A stretch of DNA of 64,000 bases from Albitalea sp966211955. Its GTDB lineage: Bacteria > Pseudomonadota > Gammaproteobacteria > Burkholderiales > Burkholderiaceae_C. This document shows positions 47,843 through 56,598 of this stretch, one piece after another; the first letter of the stretch is position 1; each line of letters starts with the position of its first letter. The notes under the pieces were generated by a model. The model did not search any database. It had not been told where the DNA came from and saw nothing but the letters and a program-made list of their open reading frames with translations. The stretch spans positions 1 through 64,000 of the forward strand of contig CBIHOF010000021.1 in assembly GCA_966211955.1 (NCBI GenBank), written 5' to 3'. Both the position numbers and the translations under genes were made by a program.

Positions 47843-49315
47843 ATGGCCGAACACCTGGGAGCGATGAACATGTACGACGAACACTTGAGCGACAACGATT
47901 CCAAGAGCAGTCAGGCCGCGGATGGCGGCAGCGCGCAGCACGCCGGCGCGGCGTGGCCCGTGCTTTGCGCGGCAGTGAGCGACGCGATGGCGCGCTTGCT
48001 GCCGGTCGACGGCGAGGCGGCCCAGGCCCTGGCCTTGCGCTGGATGCGGCTGGCAGCGCAGACAAAGCGAATCGAGGCCGACCCCGCGATGCTGCGCTGG
48101 ATCGGCGAGGCCTTCATCCATGCGCGCTGTCATCTGTTCGCCAAGCACCTGAGCCGGGCCCAGACGGATGAAGTCCGCCGTCGCCAGCTCGCCGGCATGT
48201 CTCACATGCAGGCCTGGCCGGCGCTCGTGGCCGAGCTGCGTGCGCAGATGGAGGCGGAATCCGCCATCGAATCGCCCGCCGTGCAAGACATCGTGAAGCG
48301 CTGGCAGCAGCTGTTTCGCGACAGCTACTGCGGCGACGATGCGGCGCTCGAATCCGCCGTGCGCGAAGCCCTTGTGCTGGAGCCGGAGCTGCAGCTGGGC
48401 GTGGGCATGGACGAGGCACTGCTCACCTACCTCCACCGCGCGCACGTCGTTGCGCACCACGTGCCGCTGGCCAATGCGGGCCCCAAGCCCAGTGCGCTGA
48501 TGGTCGCGGTGCAGCGTGCTGCGCACCAGTTGGTGGACACGCCGCGCGTGTTCGACGATTCGCTGGCGATTCGCATCCTCGGCCCCGAGGGCGCCGAGGC
48601 GCTCACGTCGGACCTCGGCCGGTTCCGCGAGCCCTTGGCCCTCGGGCTGCGCAGCTCGGTCGTCGTGCGCAGCCGCTTTGCCGAAGACGAGTGGGCGGCG
48701 GCGATCGAGCGTGGTGTCCGACAGTACGTGGTGCTGGGCGCGGGCCTGGACACCAGCGTCTACCGGCATCCCGACACGCCTGGCCGCATGTTCGAGGTCG
48801 ACCTGCCCACCACGCAGGCCTGGAAGCGCGCCCGGCTGAAGGAAGCGGGCATCGAGACCCCGCCGTCGCTGCAGTACGTGCCGGTCGATTTCGAGACGAT
48901 CAGCCTGGCGCAAGGCCTGGCCCGTGCAGGTTTCGATGCCTCGCGGCCGGCGTTCTTCAGCTGGCTGGGCGTGTCCATGTACCTCGATGAGGCGTCGATC
49001 ATCCAGACCCTGCGCTTCATCGGCCGCGGCGCGCCGGGCACCTCGGTGGTGTTCGACTACATCACGCCGTTCGCGAGCCTGCCGATGATGATGCGCGTCG
49101 CGATGGAGCAGCTCGCGGCCCGGCTTGCGGCCAGCGGCGAGCCTTGGAAGACCCACTTCGAGCCTGCGGCCCTCGCCGACATCCTGGCGTCGCTCGGCTT
49201 CTCGCAATCCCGCTCGTGGGCGCCCGAGGAGCTGAACGCCCGTTACCTGGCCGGGCGCACCGACGGCCTGCACATGGGGCCTGGACCAGGACGGTTCATG
49301 CACGCAACGGTCTAG
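47843..49315 (+). CDS. TipAS-like drug-binding domain fused to a SAM-dependent methyltransferase
   Basis: This 490-residue protein joins two modules. Residues about 38-200 hold two TipAS-like helical repeats: AAWPVLCAAVSDAM..QALALRWMRL and AWPALVAELRAQM..SPAVQDIVKRWQQL, the latter followed by MDEALLTYLHRAH. This fold normally forms the antibiotic-binding half of MerR-type TipA regulators. Residues about 215-490 are a class I methyltransferase of the leucine-carboxyl-methyltransferase-like family (TIGR00027 type): DTPRVFDDSLAIRILG, the SAM loop YVVLGAGLDTSVYR (about 295-308) and MFEVDLPTTQAWKR. There is no DNA-binding domain. The ATG at 47843 has GAGG upstream; the ATG at 47870, behind GGGAG, is also possible. 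Substrate unknown. Confidence 0.82.
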   Translation: MAEHLGAMNMYDEHLSDNDSKSSQAADGGSAQHAGAAWPVLCAAVSDAMARLLPVDGEAAQALALRWMRLAAQTKRIEADPAMLRWIGEAFIHARCHLFAKHLSRAQTDEVRRRQLAGMSHMQAWPALVAELRAQMEAESAIESPAVQDIVKRWQQLFRDSYCGDDAALESAVREALVLEPELQLGVGMDEALLTYLHRAHVVAHHVPLANAGPKPSALMVAVQRAAHQLVDTPRVFDDSLAIRILGPEGAEALTSDLGRFREPLALGLRSSVVVRSRFAEDEWAAAIERGVRQYVVLGAGLDTSVYRHPDTPGRMFEVDLPTTQAWKRARLKEAGIETPPSLQYVPVDFETISLAQGLARAGFDASRPAFFSWLGVSMYLDEASIIQTLRFIGRGAPGTSVVFDYITPFASLPMMMRVAMEQLAARLAASGEPWKTHFEPAALADILASLGFSQSRSWAPEELNARYLAGRTDGLHMGPGPGRFMHATV

Positions 49316-49344
49316 CAAGACCGCGTGTTGGCGGACGATGAAAG

Positions 49345-49368
49345 ACCCGGCACCCGCCGGGTTTTTTC
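49345..49368 (+). terminator. Intrinsic terminator after the TipAS-methyltransferase gene
   Basis: ACCCGGC (49345-49351) pairs with GCCGGGT (49356-49362) around ACCC, followed by TTTTTT. The gene is thus likely monocistronic. Confidence 0.9.
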
Positions 49369-49509
49369 ATCCGTCCGTTACCTCGGAAACCCGGCCTTGC
49401 CGGCACTTCGGCGCGATCTGGCCCTAACATCGCTGCCACCCATGAAGCGCACTTCAATTCCTCGGCGTCCAAGCGGCGGTCCCCCGACCGGGCGAGGCGG
49501 CGGCCTCTG

Positions 49510-52302
49510 ATGCAAAGCGTCGGGCTTCGCAGGCGCTTCGCGGTGCTGGTGGTGGCCGCCATCCTGCCGCTGGCGGCGATGTCCGGCTTCGGCCTCTACG
49601 CCCTGGTGCAGCAGCAGCGCGAGCAGGCCGAGCGCTCGAGCCTCGAACTCGCGCGGGCCCTGGGCACCGCGGTCGACGGTGAGCTGCGCAGCACCGTCGC
49701 CATCCTCGAAGGGCTGGCCACCGCCTCTTCGCTGGACGGCGGCAACATGGACGAGTTCTACCGCGTCGCGCAGCGCGTGGTGGCCACCCGGCCGCAGTGG
49801 CGCGCCATCATCCTGCACGACCCGAGCGGCCAGGTCACGATGCACACCGGCTACCCGCAGGGTCGCGCCGATCTCGCCATCTCCGAGCCGGGCAGCTTCG
49901 ACCAGCTGATTCGCACCCGCGCGCCGCTGGTGGGGCCCATGCGACGCGGGCAGCGCGGCGAGCAGGGCATCCCCGTGCGCGTGCCGGTGCTGCGCGACGG
50001 CAGCCTGCGCTACGTGCTCACCGGCGTCGTCAACCCGGATGCAATCGTCGACGTCGTCTCGCACCAGAAGGTGCCCGACGACTGGATCGTCTCTGTCTTT
50101 GATGCCAAGGGTTCGCGCGTGGCGCGTTCCCGCGAGCACGCCAAGTTTCTCGGCGGCCCGCCCGCGCCGAGCCTGCAGCGGCTGATGAGCGCGGTGGGCG
50201 ACGAGGGCGTGGGCACGACCTACGCGCTCGAAGGCGAATCCATCCTCACGGCCGTTTCCCGCAGCAAGACCAGCGGCTGGACGGTGGCCATCGGCATTCC
50301 CACCGCTGGCGTCGATGCGGGCGTGATGCGCTCGGCCGCGGCCTATGGAGGCGGCATCCTGTTGTCGGCGCTGCTCGGCGGCCTCGCCGCGTTCGCCATC
50401 GCGCGCGGCATCAACCGACCCATCGGCGACCTGCGCCGCGCCGCGCAGGCGCTCGGCCGTGGGCTGCCACCCACCATCGCGCGCTCGGACATCCGCGAGA
50501 TCCAGGAAGTCGCCGACGCGCTGGTGTCCGCAAGCGAGCAGCGCTCGCGCGACGAGGCCGAGCGCGAGCGCCTGCTCGCCGCTGAACGCAACGCCCGCGG
50601 CGGCGCCGAGCACGCGCGCCGCCGGCTGGAACTGCTGGCCTCCGCCGGCGCAGTGTTCTCGCGCTCGCTGCAGCCGCATGCGACGCTGGAAGCCATCGCC
50701 TCCATCGTCGTGCCCAACATCGCCGACTGGTGCCGCGTGGACCTCGTCGATGCGGAGGGCAACTTGCAGCGCGCGCTGACGCACCACACCGACCCGCAGA
50801 AGACGCGCTTCGGCCAGGAGCTGGTGCAGCGCCTGCATGCGTCGGCCGAGACACCGGGGTCGATGGCCTGGGCCGTCGCCACCGGCCGCTCGCACCTTGC
50901 GCACTTCGATCCGCCCAATGAATACGACCGCCTGCGTGACCGCGACCTCTTGACCTTCGCGCAGGCCATCGGACTGCGCGCCTATTTCATCGTGCCGCTG
51001 GTGGCGCGCGGCCGCACGCTGGGCGCGCTCGCGGCCTTGCAGGCTGAATCCGACCGCCAGTTCAGCGAGGACGACTGCGCCCTGTTGGTCGAGCTCGCCC
51101 AGCGCGCGGCACTCGCGCTGGACAACGCGCGGCTGTATGCCGATGCACAGGCGGCGCGCGCGCAGTCCGAAACCGCCAACCGCGTGAAGGACGAGTTCCT
51201 CGCGATGCTCGGCCACGAGCTGCGCAACCCGCTCGCGCCCATCGTCACCGCACTGCACTTGATGGCCCGCCGCGGCGGGCAGGAATCGGCGATGGAGCGG
51301 CGCATCATCGAGCGCCAGGTGGCGCACCTGCTGCGCCTGGTGGACGACCTGCTCGACGTGTCGCGCATCGCGCGCGGCAAGATCCAGCTGAGCCTGGAGC
51401 GCGTGCGCATCCAGTCGGTGGTGGACCGCGCCTTGGAGATCACGCAGCCCGCGCTCGAACGCCGCGCGCAGCCGGTGGCCGTGAGCCTGCCGAAGGAGCC
51501 GGTCTTCGTCAACGGCGACGCCGTGCGGCTCGCGCAGGTGTTGGCCAATCTGCTCACCAACGCCGCCAAGTTCACGCCCGGTGATGCACGCATCGCCATC
51601 AACGTGCGGGTGGATGGCGATTCGGTGGAGATGGTCGTGGCCGACCACGGCAGCGGCATCTCGCCCGACCTGTTGCCCCGCGTGTTCGACCTCTTCACCC
51701 AGGGCGAGCAGGGCATGGACCGCCACGCCGGCGGTCTCGGCCTGGGCCTGGCCATCGTGAAGACACTGGTCACCTTGCATGGCGGCACGGTGAGCGCCGC
51801 CAGCGAAGGCATCGGCCGCGGCGCGACCTTCACCGTGCGCCTGCCCATCGCGCAGCAGGAAGCCGTGGCCGACGTGAGCGCGCCGCCACCCGTGACCATC
51901 GCACGCCACAGCGGCCGCGTGCTGCTGGTGGACGACAACGTCGATGCCGCAGAACTGCTGCAAGTGGTGCTGGCCGATGCTGGCTACGACGTGCGCACCG
52001 CCTACGACGGTCCCGGTGCACTCGCGTCGCTCGACAGCTTCACGCCGGACGTCGCGCTGCTCGACATCGGCCTGCCCGGCATGGACGGCTACGAACTGGC
52101 AGGCCGCCTTCGCGCCGATCCGCGCCTGCGCAGCATGCGGCCCTTGCGCCTCGTCGCCTTGACCGGCTACGGCCGCGAACACGACCGGGCGCGCGCGCTT
52201 GCCACGCACTTCGACGAGCACCTGGTGAAGCCGGTGTCAGCGGAGGATTTGCTCACGACGATGGCGAAGTTGCTGGACAGCCCGGTGACGACGCCGGGTT
52301 GA
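49510..52302 (+). CDS. Membrane hybrid histidine kinase (Cache-HAMP-GAF-HisKA-HATPase-REC)
   Basis: The 930-residue protein has two transmembrane segments (about residues 10-32 and 279-300) around a periplasmic Cache/PDC-type sensor, then HAMP (about 300-350), a GAF domain (about 378-545), the H-box LGHELRNPLAPI with His569, and N/G boxes (NLLTNAAKFTPGD, HGSGISPDLL, GGLGLGLAIVKTL). The C-terminal receiver (about 805-925) carries LLVDDNVDA and LDIGLPGMDGYELA. The kinase core resembles those of plant-associated and chemotaxis-like hybrid kinases. No dedicated response regulator gene is adjacent. The ligand is unknown. Confidence 0.92.
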   Translation: MQSVGLRRRFAVLVVAAILPLAAMSGFGLYALVQQQREQAERSSLELARALGTAVDGELRSTVAILEGLATASSLDGGNMDEFYRVAQRVVATRPQWRAIILHDPSGQVTMHTGYPQGRADLAISEPGSFDQLIRTRAPLVGPMRRGQRGEQGIPVRVPVLRDGSLRYVLTGVVNPDAIVDVVSHQKVPDDWIVSVFDAKGSRVARSREHAKFLGGPPAPSLQRLMSAVGDEGVGTTYALEGESILTAVSRSKTSGWTVAIGIPTAGVDAGVMRSAAAYGGGILLSALLGGLAAFAIARGINRPIGDLRRAAQALGRGLPPTIARSDIREIQEVADALVSASEQRSRDEAERERLLAAERNARGGAEHARRRLELLASAGAVFSRSLQPHATLEAIASIVVPNIADWCRVDLVDAEGNLQRALTHHTDPQKTRFGQELVQRLHASAETPGSMAWAVATGRSHLAHFDPPNEYDRLRDRDLLTFAQAIGLRAYFIVPLVARGRTLGALAALQAESDRQFSEDDCALLVELAQRAALALDNARLYADAQAARAQSETANRVKDEFLAMLGHELRNPLAPIVTALHLMARRGGQESAMERRIIERQVAHLLRLVDDLLDVSRIARGKIQLSLERVRIQSVVDRALEITQPALERRAQPVAVSLPKEPVFVNGDAVRLAQVLANLLTNAAKFTPGDARIAINVRVDGDSVEMVVADHGSGISPDLLPRVFDLFTQGEQGMDRHAGGLGLGLAIVKTLVTLHGGTVSAASEGIGRGATFTVRLPIAQQEAVADVSAPPPVTIARHSGRVLLVDDNVDAAELLQVVLADAGYDVRTAYDGPGALASLDSFTPDVALLDIGLPGMDGYELAGRLRADPRLRSMRPLRLVALTGYGREHDRARALATHFDEHLVKPVSAEDLLTTMAKLLDSPVTTPG

Positions 52303-52540
52303 TCTGCAGGCCGAGGCCGCCACGCTTCGTCCTCACGCGGCCGCCTTCGCGGGCAGCGCCGGGCGCGAGCCGTCCCTGAGTTAACTTGAGGCCTTCGATT
52401 GCAGGAGGCCACCATGACCATCTCCTGAGGCATGGCATCGGCAGGGTCATGTTCGCCGAGGCCGATACCTCACGAGGATCGCATCCGGGCCCGGATCGGC
52501 CGGCTCGCACGGTCGTCGGCCTGAGGCCTTCCGGACCAGC
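52303..52540. other. Gap with a structured ribosome-binding site and mini-ORFs
   Basis: No standard gene is visible. AGGAGG (52403-52408) precedes a five-codon frame ATG-ACC-ATC-TCC-TGA (52414-52428), and CAGGAG (52402-52407) is complementary to CTCCTG (52422-52427), which would hide the site in a hairpin. A 30-codon frame follows (52432-52524, starting MASAGSCSPRPIPHED). These could be remnants or a tiny leader; coding is unproven. Confidence 0.3.
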
Positions 52541-53050
52541 CTACAGCGGCAACTCGCTGTAGTACCGGCCGCCGTGGAAGATCAACGGCATGGCGCCTTC
52601 GCGGCGTTCGCAGCGCTCCACCTCGCCCACGAAGATCACGTGGTCGCCTTCCTCGTAGCGGCTACGGTTGAAGCATTCGAACACCGCCGCCGCACCTTCG
52701 ATGATGGGCGCGCCGCCGCTGCCTTCGCGCAAGGCGAGCCCTTCGAATCGGTCGGGCCGCTTGCTGGCGAAACGCTCGGCCAGGTCGCGCTGTTCGGCCG
52801 CAAGGATGTTGATCGCGTAGTGGGACCCGCTCTTGAACGCGGGCATCGAGCCGGCCGCCCGGGCCAGGCTCCACAGCACCAGCGGCGGGGCCAGCGAGAC
52901 GGAATTGAAGGAATTGGCGGTGAGCCCGATGCGCCGACCCTGGGCATCGCGTCCGGTCACCACCGTCACGCCGGTGGCGAACATGCCCAGCGCCGAGCGG
53001 AATTGATCGGCGGAAAAGGCAGGCGCCTGGGCCTTGGTCGGGGGAGTCAT
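52541..53050 (-). CDS. Flavin reductase family protein (FMN-binding)
   Basis: The 169-residue product starts MTPPTKAQAPAFSADQFRSALGMFATGVTVVT and carries GLTANSFNSVSLAPPLVLWSLA and NILAAEQRDLAERFA, the diagnostic pattern of the DIM6/NTAB flavin reductase-like domain that binds FMN. Members supply reduced flavin to two-component monooxygenases. No monooxygenase gene is in the window, so its partner is unknown. The frame runs on upstream, but homology begins at the ATG at 53050. Confidence 0.93.
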   Translation of the reverse strand: MTPPTKAQAPAFSADQFRSALGMFATGVTVVTGRDAQGRRIGLTANSFNSVSLAPPLVLWSLARAAGSMPAFKSGSHYAINILAAEQRDLAERFASKRPDRFEGLALREGSGGAPIIEGAAAVFECFNRSRYEEGDHVIFVGEVERCERREGAMPLIFHGGRYYSELPL

Positions 53051-53194
53051 GGGGCGATTGTCCGGGATCGGGCCAAACCCTGAGAACACGGCGCGCAAGC
53101 GCGTGGCGTGAACTGGTGCTCGATTGCCCCTTCGGCAGACTATGCTTGTCGGGCAAACCGGAATAAACCACACCCGCATCACGTACACCTTCAC

Positions 53195-53746
53195 GTGACC
53201 GCTCCCACCGCCTTTCGCCAGCAACTGCTGTCGACCATCCCCCGACTGCGTCGGTATGCGCGGTCGCTGGTGTTCGATTCGAGCGCGGCCGACGACCTCG
53301 TGCAGACGGCGCTCGAACGGGCGCTGGCGCACTGGCACCAGTTCGACCAGCGGCGCGACATCCTCGTGTGGGTCATCAGCATCGCGCACAACGCGCACAT
53401 GGACGACCGGCGCCGCCGCTCGCACCTCGTGAACGTCGAGCCGCTGGACCTGCAGGATGGGCCGGACAGCGTGGCCGCGCCGGCGTCGGACCCGGGCCTG
53501 CGGATGGACCTCGTCGCCGCGTTGTCGCGCCTGCCGGTGGAGCAGCGAGAACCGCTGCTGCTGGTCACGCTGGAGCAGCTCTCCTATGCCGAGTGCGCGG
53601 AGGTGCTGCACATTCCCATCGGCACCGTCATGTCGCGCATCTCGCGCGGCCGCGTGGCGCTTCGCGCGCTGCTGGACGGCCATGTTCCTGCCACTGCGGC
53701 CAACCCTGCCAATCCCGCGACGCGCAGCCTGCGCCGCGTCGTCTGA
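53195..53746 (+). CDS. ECF-family RNA polymerase sigma factor
   Basis: The 183-residue protein is read from the GTG at 53195 (TAPTAFRQQLLSTIPRLRRYARSL). Region 2 holds DDLVQTALERALAHW and WVISIAHNAHMDDRRRR; region 4 holds LPVEQREPLLLVTLEQLSYAECAEVLHIPIGTVMSRISRGR. It is of the short RpoE-like type frequent in Burkholderiales. The anti-sigma gene starts two bases after its stop, so both are co-expressed. Confidence 0.92.
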   Translation: MTAPTAFRQQLLSTIPRLRRYARSLVFDSSAADDLVQTALERALAHWHQFDQRRDILVWVISIAHNAHMDDRRRRSHLVNVEPLDLQDGPDSVAAPASDPGLRMDLVAALSRLPVEQREPLLLVTLEQLSYAECAEVLHIPIGTVMSRISRGRVALRALLDGHVPATAANPANPATRSLRRVV

Positions 53747-53748
53747 CC

Positions 53749-54570
53749 ATGAACACGCCCGATCGCGATGAATCGTTGCCCGACCGCTTGTCGGCCTGGC
53801 TCGACGACGAGCTCACCCCCGCCCAGCGCGCCGAGGTCGACGCCTGGCTGCATGAGCACCCGGACGACACGGCGCGCGTGCGTCTGTGGGCCGCCGACCG
53901 CGATGCGGTGCGGGCACGTTTCGGGCCCGTGGCCGAAGAGCCGGTCCCGCCGCGCCTTGAGCACCTGGTGCTGAATCACACGCCCGCACGACAGTGGTGG
54001 TCGGCCACGCGCCTTGCCGCCGGCTTCGCGCTGTTCGCCCTCGGCGCCGTGCTTGGTGCGGGCGCGGCCTGGCGCATGCTGGGCGACGACGACAGCCCGG
54101 GCAGTGCATCGGCCGGCTGGGAACGTCGCGTGATGGGCGCGCATGCGGTGTACGCGCCCGAGGTGCGGCACCCGGTGGAGGTGTCGGTGGCCGGCGCCAC
54201 CATCGAAGACAGCCGCGCGCAGGAAGAACACCTCTCGCGCTGGCTCACCAAGCGCATCGACCGACCGGTGAAGCTGTTCGACCTGCGCGCCCAGGGATTC
54301 GAGTTGATCGGCGGGCGGCTCCTGCCCGAAAGCAACGGCCCCTGCGCCCAGCTCATGTACCAGCGCATCGGCCAGTCTGCCGCCACGCGCGTGACGGTCT
54401 ACCTGCGCAAGCCCGACGGCACCACGCCTGCCGCCTTCAAGTACGAGCGGCAGGGCGAGCTCGGCATGTTCTATTGGGTGGAAGGCACGACCGGCTACGC
54501 GATCGTGGGTGGGCTGCCGCGGGAAGAGTTGCTCGCGTTGGCGGAGGCGATCTACAAGCAGGTGGGCTGA
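53749..54570 (+). CDS. Transmembrane anti-sigma factor
   Basis: The 273-residue product begins MNTPDRDESLPDRLSAWLDDEL, the anti-sigma N-terminal motif (xxLSAxLDxEL) without the zinc ligands of the ZAS class. A membrane segment (about residues 86-106, LAAGFALFALGAVLGAGAAW) leads to a C-terminal domain with VYAPEVRHPVEVSVAG, ERLSRWLTKRI-like helices and FYWVEGTTGYAIVGGLPREEL. It should hold the adjacent sigma factor at the inner membrane and release it on a periplasmic cue. The C-terminal domain looks sensory rather than enzymatic. Confidence 0.85.
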   Translation: MNTPDRDESLPDRLSAWLDDELTPAQRAEVDAWLHEHPDDTARVRLWAADRDAVRARFGPVAEEPVPPRLEHLVLNHTPARQWWSATRLAAGFALFALGAVLGAGAAWRMLGDDDSPGSASAGWERRVMGAHAVYAPEVRHPVEVSVAGATIEDSRAQEEHLSRWLTKRIDRPVKLFDLRAQGFELIGGRLLPESNGPCAQLMYQRIGQSAATRVTVYLRKPDGTTPAAFKYERQGELGMFYWVEGTTGYAIVGGLPREELLALAEAIYKQVG

Positions 54571-54585
54571 GCGTTCGCCGCCGCC

Positions 54586-55452
54586 TCAGCCGTTCCGGGC
54601 CACCGCCGCCTCGATCTGCTCCTTCACCCGGCGCGTTCCGCGCAGCACCATCGTCACGTCCAGGTCCGCCTGCGGTGCGACCGCGCGGGCCACTTCTTCC
54701 AGCGTCTCCGGGTCGATGATCAGCGCGTTGGCGAGCGCCGAGATTGCGCAGATGGCGCGCCGCTGCACCTGCATCGGCAGTTCGCGTGTGGTGTTGACGA
54801 TGACGTGGTAGCGCACGCTGTGCACGGCCGCGGGCGCCAAACCCCAGCTCTCGCACAACGCCGCGCCGAGCGCGTCGTGGCTGACGCCGAATTCCTGGTG
54901 CTCGAGGAAGAGCAGTTCCTCGTCGTCCTTGGCCGTCTTGAGCATCGGCCGATAGCGCTCGGCCGCATGGCGGAAGAGCACCGCCTTGCCGCATTCCTCG
55001 AAGAGCCCGGCCGAATGCGCGGCCCACGGGTCCACGCTCAGTGCCTGGCCGATGCGGCCCATCAGCAGGCCGCGCACGCCGGCGCGCTCCCACACGGGCT
55101 CGAGCTCGGGCGCGGCGGGGAAGACGGCTTTCAGGCCCATCTCGAAGGTGACGGATGCGACCTCGCGCGTGCCGAGGAAGGTGATGGCCTGCTGCACGCT
55201 CTGCACGCGGCCCGACAACCCGTACAGCGACGAATTGACCGCCTTGAGCACCGCTGCCGCGAGCGCCATGTCGGACTCGATGAGCCCGCTGAGGGCGTTC
55301 ATGTTGACCTCGTCGTCTGCCAGCAGCAGCGACAGCTTCACCAGCGCTTCGGGCTGCGCGGGAATGTCGATGTTGAGTGAACGCAATTGGGGATCGACGG
55401 GCATGGGCGGGTTCCGGAGGACGCTTTGAATCACCTTCGATGCTACGTCCAT
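54586..55452 (-). CDS. HDOD-domain signalling protein
   Basis: The 288-residue protein carries one HDOD domain, a catalytically dead relative of HD phosphodiesterases linked to c-di-GMP-related signalling. Recognisable parts are LLADDEVNMNALSGLIESDMALAAAVLKAVNSSLYGL (only the SLYGL end and ESDMALAAAVL core are diagnostic), QAITFLGTREVASVTF and LFEECGKAVLFRH where HD proteins have their metal ligands. The start ATG at 55452 is used; an ATG at 55404 is possible. It converges on the anti-sigma gene. Confidence 0.88.
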   Translation of the reverse strand: MDVASKVIQSVLRNPPMPVDPQLRSLNIDIPAQPEALVKLSLLLADDEVNMNALSGLIESDMALAAAVLKAVNSSLYGLSGRVQSVQQAITFLGTREVASVTFEMGLKAVFPAAPELEPVWERAGVRGLLMGRIGQALSVDPWAAHSAGLFEECGKAVLFRHAAERYRPMLKTAKDDEELLFLEHQEFGVSHDALGAALCESWGLAPAAVHSVRYHVIVNTTRELPMQVQRRAICAISALANALIIDPETLEEVARAVAPQADLDVTMVLRGTRRVKEQIEAAVARNG

Positions 55453-55530
55453 GCACGCTTGCCAGTTGCAACGAAGAGCGCGCGAAAAACCGCACAGTTC
55501 ATCCGGCGCGGCGCGACCGCCGGGGCCGGC

Positions 55531-56298
55531 TCATGCCAGCTTGAAGAAGGCGTCGTAGCCGGTCTTGAGAATGAGGGCGGACACCACCGCGATGAAGACC
55601 ACCCGCACGAAGCCCGCACCGTGCTTGAGCGCGAGCCGCGTGCCCATCAGGCTGCCGGCCACGTTGGCCACCGCCATCACCGCGGCAATGTGCCACCACA
55701 CGTGTCCCTTCGCGATGAAGGTGACGAGCGCCGCCACGTTGGTGGCGGTGTTCAGCAGCTTGGCGCTCGCGCTCGCGTGCAGGAAGTCGTAGCCGAGCAA
55801 CCTCACGAAGAGGAAGACGAAGAAGCTGCCGGTGCCCGGGCCGAAGAAGCCGTCGTAGAAGCCGATGACAAGGCCGATGCTGCTGGCGAGCAGCGCCTGC
55901 CCGCGCCCGGCGAAACGCGGCTCGTGGTGGCGGCCAAGCTCCTTCTTCGCGAGCGTGTAGAGCAGCACCGCGAGCAGGATGAAAGGCAGTGCCCGGCGCA
56001 AGCCGCCTGGGCTCACGAGCGTGACGGTGAAGGCGCCGGCGGCGCTGCCCACCAATGCTGCGAAGGCCGCCGGCAGCAGCGCATCCCAGGGCATGGTCAC
56101 GCGCTTGGCGAACTGCACCGTGGCCCAGCCCGTGCCCCACACCGCCGCGCCCTTGTTGGTGCCGAAGAGCGTGGCCGGTGCGGCGTTGGGGTAGACGCTG
56201 AACAGCGCCGGCACGAGGATCAGGCCGCCGCCACCCACGATGGCATCGACGAAACCGGCAAAGAGGGAGGCGAGCGTGACGGTGGCGAGATCGAGCAT
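55531..56298 (-). CDS. TauE/SafE-family (TSUP) anion permease
   Basis: This 255-residue membrane protein has about eight spans and the TSUP double motif: FVDAIVGGGGLILVPAL near the N-terminus and GFYDGFFGPGTGSFFVFLFV near the middle. TSUP members export sulfite, sulfoacetate or similar anions. It is the only transporter of that type here, about 5 kb from cysB and 6 kb from cysA, which makes a sulfur-related substrate plausible but not shown. The ATG at 56298 begins MLDLATVTLASLFAGF; the frame is open further upstream without membrane character. Confidence 0.9.
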   Translation of the reverse strand: MLDLATVTLASLFAGFVDAIVGGGGLILVPALFSVYPNAAPATLFGTNKGAAVWGTGWATVQFAKRVTMPWDALLPAAFAALVGSAAGAFTVTLVSPGGLRRALPFILLAVLLYTLAKKELGRHHEPRFAGRGQALLASSIGLVIGFYDGFFGPGTGSFFVFLFVRLLGYDFLHASASAKLLNTATNVAALVTFIAKGHVWWHIAAVMAVANVAGSLMGTRLALKHGAGFVRVVFIAVVSALILKTGYDAFFKLA

Positions 56299-56338
56299 CG
56301 GCGGGCGAAGACGGCAGGCGGCGACGGGCTCGCGACCG

Positions 56339-56378
56339 GAATGAAAAAGGGCGCCGGAAATCCAGCGCCCTTTCATTC
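56339..56378 (-). terminator. Terminator downstream of the two-component operon
   Basis: GAATGAAAAAGGGCGC (56339-56354) pairs with GCGCCCTTTCATTC (56365-56378) with two extra As on the left arm. Read on the minus strand it ends CCCTTTTTCATTC, so it can stop transcription coming from the kinase gene. The remaining bases up to 56598 hold no convincing gene on either strand. Confidence 0.65.
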
Positions 56379-56598
56379 TGACATCGGCCAATGGCCCTGC
56401 CATCATTCGCGGCGTGTTGGCTTGCGCCACCACCGCGTCAATTTTGTCTCCTCAGACCCCCGCCCATGCGGGGCACAAGCCTGGTGCCCGCCGCGAGTGG
56501 TCGCACTGTAGGCGCGTGCGATTGGTGGAGGCATCAGGGCTTTCCCTGCGGCGAGGCGCAGCCGCAACAGTCTGTCGGATTCTTCACACAGTGGCACT

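Noticed and set aside
47843..49315. Reading the methyltransferase gene as a MerR regulator because of the TipAS-like region
   Set aside because: There is no helix-turn-helix at the N-terminus; residues 1-37 are short and unstructured.
47807..49318. 503-codon minus-strand frame opposite the TipAS-methyltransferase
   Set aside because: The plus-strand protein has recognisable motifs, a promoter and a terminator; the antisense frame has none.
49378..52221. 947-codon minus-strand frame opposite the membrane hybrid kinase
   Set aside because: Antisense shadow; the plus-strand frame has all kinase and receiver motifs in order.
56379..56598. 77-codon frame upstream of the TSUP gene
   Set aside because: No SD, no recognisable domain, and it overlaps a terminator region; treated as non-coding.
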